Assembly (NCBI GenBank): GCA_002380945.1
Contig: DFWO01000168.1
Location: forward strand, 1 to 6,306
Length of the DNA: 6,306 nucleotides
Source: Methylococcaceae bacterium UBA4132
GTDB taxonomy: Bacteria > Pseudomonadota > Gammaproteobacteria > Methylococcales > Methylomonadaceae
Direction: 5' to 3'
Shown here: one piece after another, positions 5,964 to 6,306 of the stretch
Numbering within the stretch: the stretch's first letter is position 1
Layout of the letters: every line of letters starts with the position of its first letter
Made by a program: the position numbers and the translations under genes
Notes under the pieces: model-generated
Seen by the model: only the letters and a program-made list of their open reading frames with translations
Told to the model about the DNA's origin: nothing
Databases searched by the model: none

Positions 5964-5996
5964 GTAGGATGGGGTAAATGTAGTGGGTAATGGGTC
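5964..5996 (+). repeat. Decayed GTAGGATGGG-type repeat fragment
   Basis: GTAGGATGGGGTAAATGTAG resembles the start of the repeat at 2312 (GTAAGATGGGTAGAACGCAG). The expected complementary arm ACCCAT is absent; instead ATGGG recurs directly at 5990-5994. It is likely a decayed half of the same repeat family, or chance similarity. It lies in the 59 bp between queA and the MITE, which holds nothing else I can identify. Confidence 0.3.
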
Positions 5997-6046
5997 AAGC
6001 TTATAATTTAACCTGAGTTCGACATAAGAAACTAAGCCCTACCGTC

Positions 6047-6069
6047 ATTCTGGCATGGATTGCCAGAAT
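6047..6069. repeat. Hairpin repeat unit A (dRS3-like) inside the MITE
   Basis: A perfect 9-bp stem ATTCTGGCA/TGCCAGAAT closes the loop TGGAT. The flanking GTC at 6044-6046 is also shared with unit B. The ATTCnGGC...GCCnGAAT style recalls the dispersed 'GTCATTCC...GGAATCCAG' repeats of proteobacteria and Neisseria dRS3; that resemblance is from memory. Confidence 0.7.
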
Positions 6070-6115
6070 TTAGGATACATGGATGTGTTAAAGTCTCGCC
6101 ATTTATAGCTTCTGG

Positions 6116-6138
6116 ATTGCGGCAATCCATGCCGCAAT
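6116..6138. repeat. Hairpin repeat unit B, inverted relative to unit A
   Basis: A perfect 9-bp stem ATTGCGGCA/TGCCGCAAT closes the loop ATCCA, the complement of the unit A loop. Positions 6121-6141 match the reverse complement of 6044-6064 at 19 of 21 positions. The stem differs from unit A at two base pairs, both compensated. Confidence 0.7.
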
Positions 6139-6196
6139 GACTGTGATTTGAAGTTTATCAATGATTTCAAAGAATTTTATGTCGAACTCAGGTTAA

Positions 6197-6306
6197 CTTT
6201 AACAGAAGCCAGAAAGGTACTTGATAGCCTCGTAGGTGTATGCATATTAATAACAGGTCAACTCTTTTCATATATCAAATTTTGGTAGTCCAACACACTG
6301 AGTGAT
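6197..6306. other. Non-coding stretch after the MITE, no gene seen
   Basis: No open reading frame or RNA gene is recognisable. TTGATA (6221-6226) and TATTAA (6245-6250), spaced 18 bp, could be a weak plus-strand promoter for a gene beyond the window, but the match is poor and AT-rich chance similarity is likely. Confidence 0.3.

Larger units (their letters stand above)
6008..6196. mobile_element. MITE-like element with 20-bp perfect terminal inverted repeats
   Basis: The left end TTAACCTGAGTTCGACATAA (6008-6027) and the right end 6177-6196 are perfect inverted complements, enclosing 149 bp with no open reading frame of note. The outer TTAA may be a 4-bp target duplication (TTAA is itself palindromic), leaving 16-bp ends starting CCTGAGTTCG. 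A YTAR-type 4-bp target would fit IS5-group transposition, but the parent transposase cannot be named. Inside are two hairpin repeats in opposite orientation (6044-6069 and 6116-6141). As a single-stranded RNA the whole element would fold into a long cruciform-like structure, and it may affect queA mRNA 3' ends. It is non-autonomous and would need a transposase elsewhere in the genome. Confidence 0.85.

Noticed and set aside
6044..6141. Minimal CRISPR array in the MITE
   Set aside because: Only two units, in inverted rather than direct orientation and differing in sequence; no cas genes nearby.

Overview
The window looks like chromosomal DNA of a Gram-negative gammaproteobacterium with a moderately AT-rich genome. 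The evidence is a lipopolysaccharide inner-core heptosyltransferase (waaF), a tRNA-Leu beside the queuosine gene queA, and several short palindromic intergenic repeats of the kind scattered through gammaproteobacterial genomes. A Methylococcales- or Thiotrichales-like source fits the repeat types, but that is an inference and the sequence does not settle it.

Layout. (1) 6-1052, minus: waaF, complete, 348 codons from the chosen start. (2) 1075-1161: a double-hairpin repeat in the waaF leader. (3) 1158-2276, minus: an AT-rich accessory gene for a 372-residue protein with an N-terminal HNH zinc-finger nuclease motif and about 310 residues I cannot assign. Its stop codon lies inside the repeat on one side, and a related hairpin repeat lies just beyond its start on the other. 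(4) 2392-4617, minus: a compact apparent operon, in transcription order an integral-membrane ICMT/PEMT-type methyltransferase, a soluble beta-propeller protein, and a small protein with an HMA-like domain and two membrane segments; the gaps are about 30 bp. (5) 4762-4848, minus: tRNA-Leu(CAA) with its own -10 box and a strong hairpin/U-tract terminator. (6) 4926-5948, plus: queA, divergent from the tRNA. (7) 5949-6306: no gene; it holds a 189-bp transposase-less inverted-repeat element (MITE) with two internal hairpins.

waaF, tRNA-Leu and queA are ordinary housekeeping genes: LPS core assembly, leucine decoding and tRNA queuosine modification. The less ordinary material is the HNH gene bracketed by hairpin repeats, the three-gene methyltransferase/propeller/HMA-like cluster of unknown function, and the MITE, whose two hairpins differ by compensating stem changes. 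No CRISPR array, complete insertion sequence, rRNA or recognised defence system was found. The HNH protein is the only plausible defence-like candidate, and only as a hypothesis.
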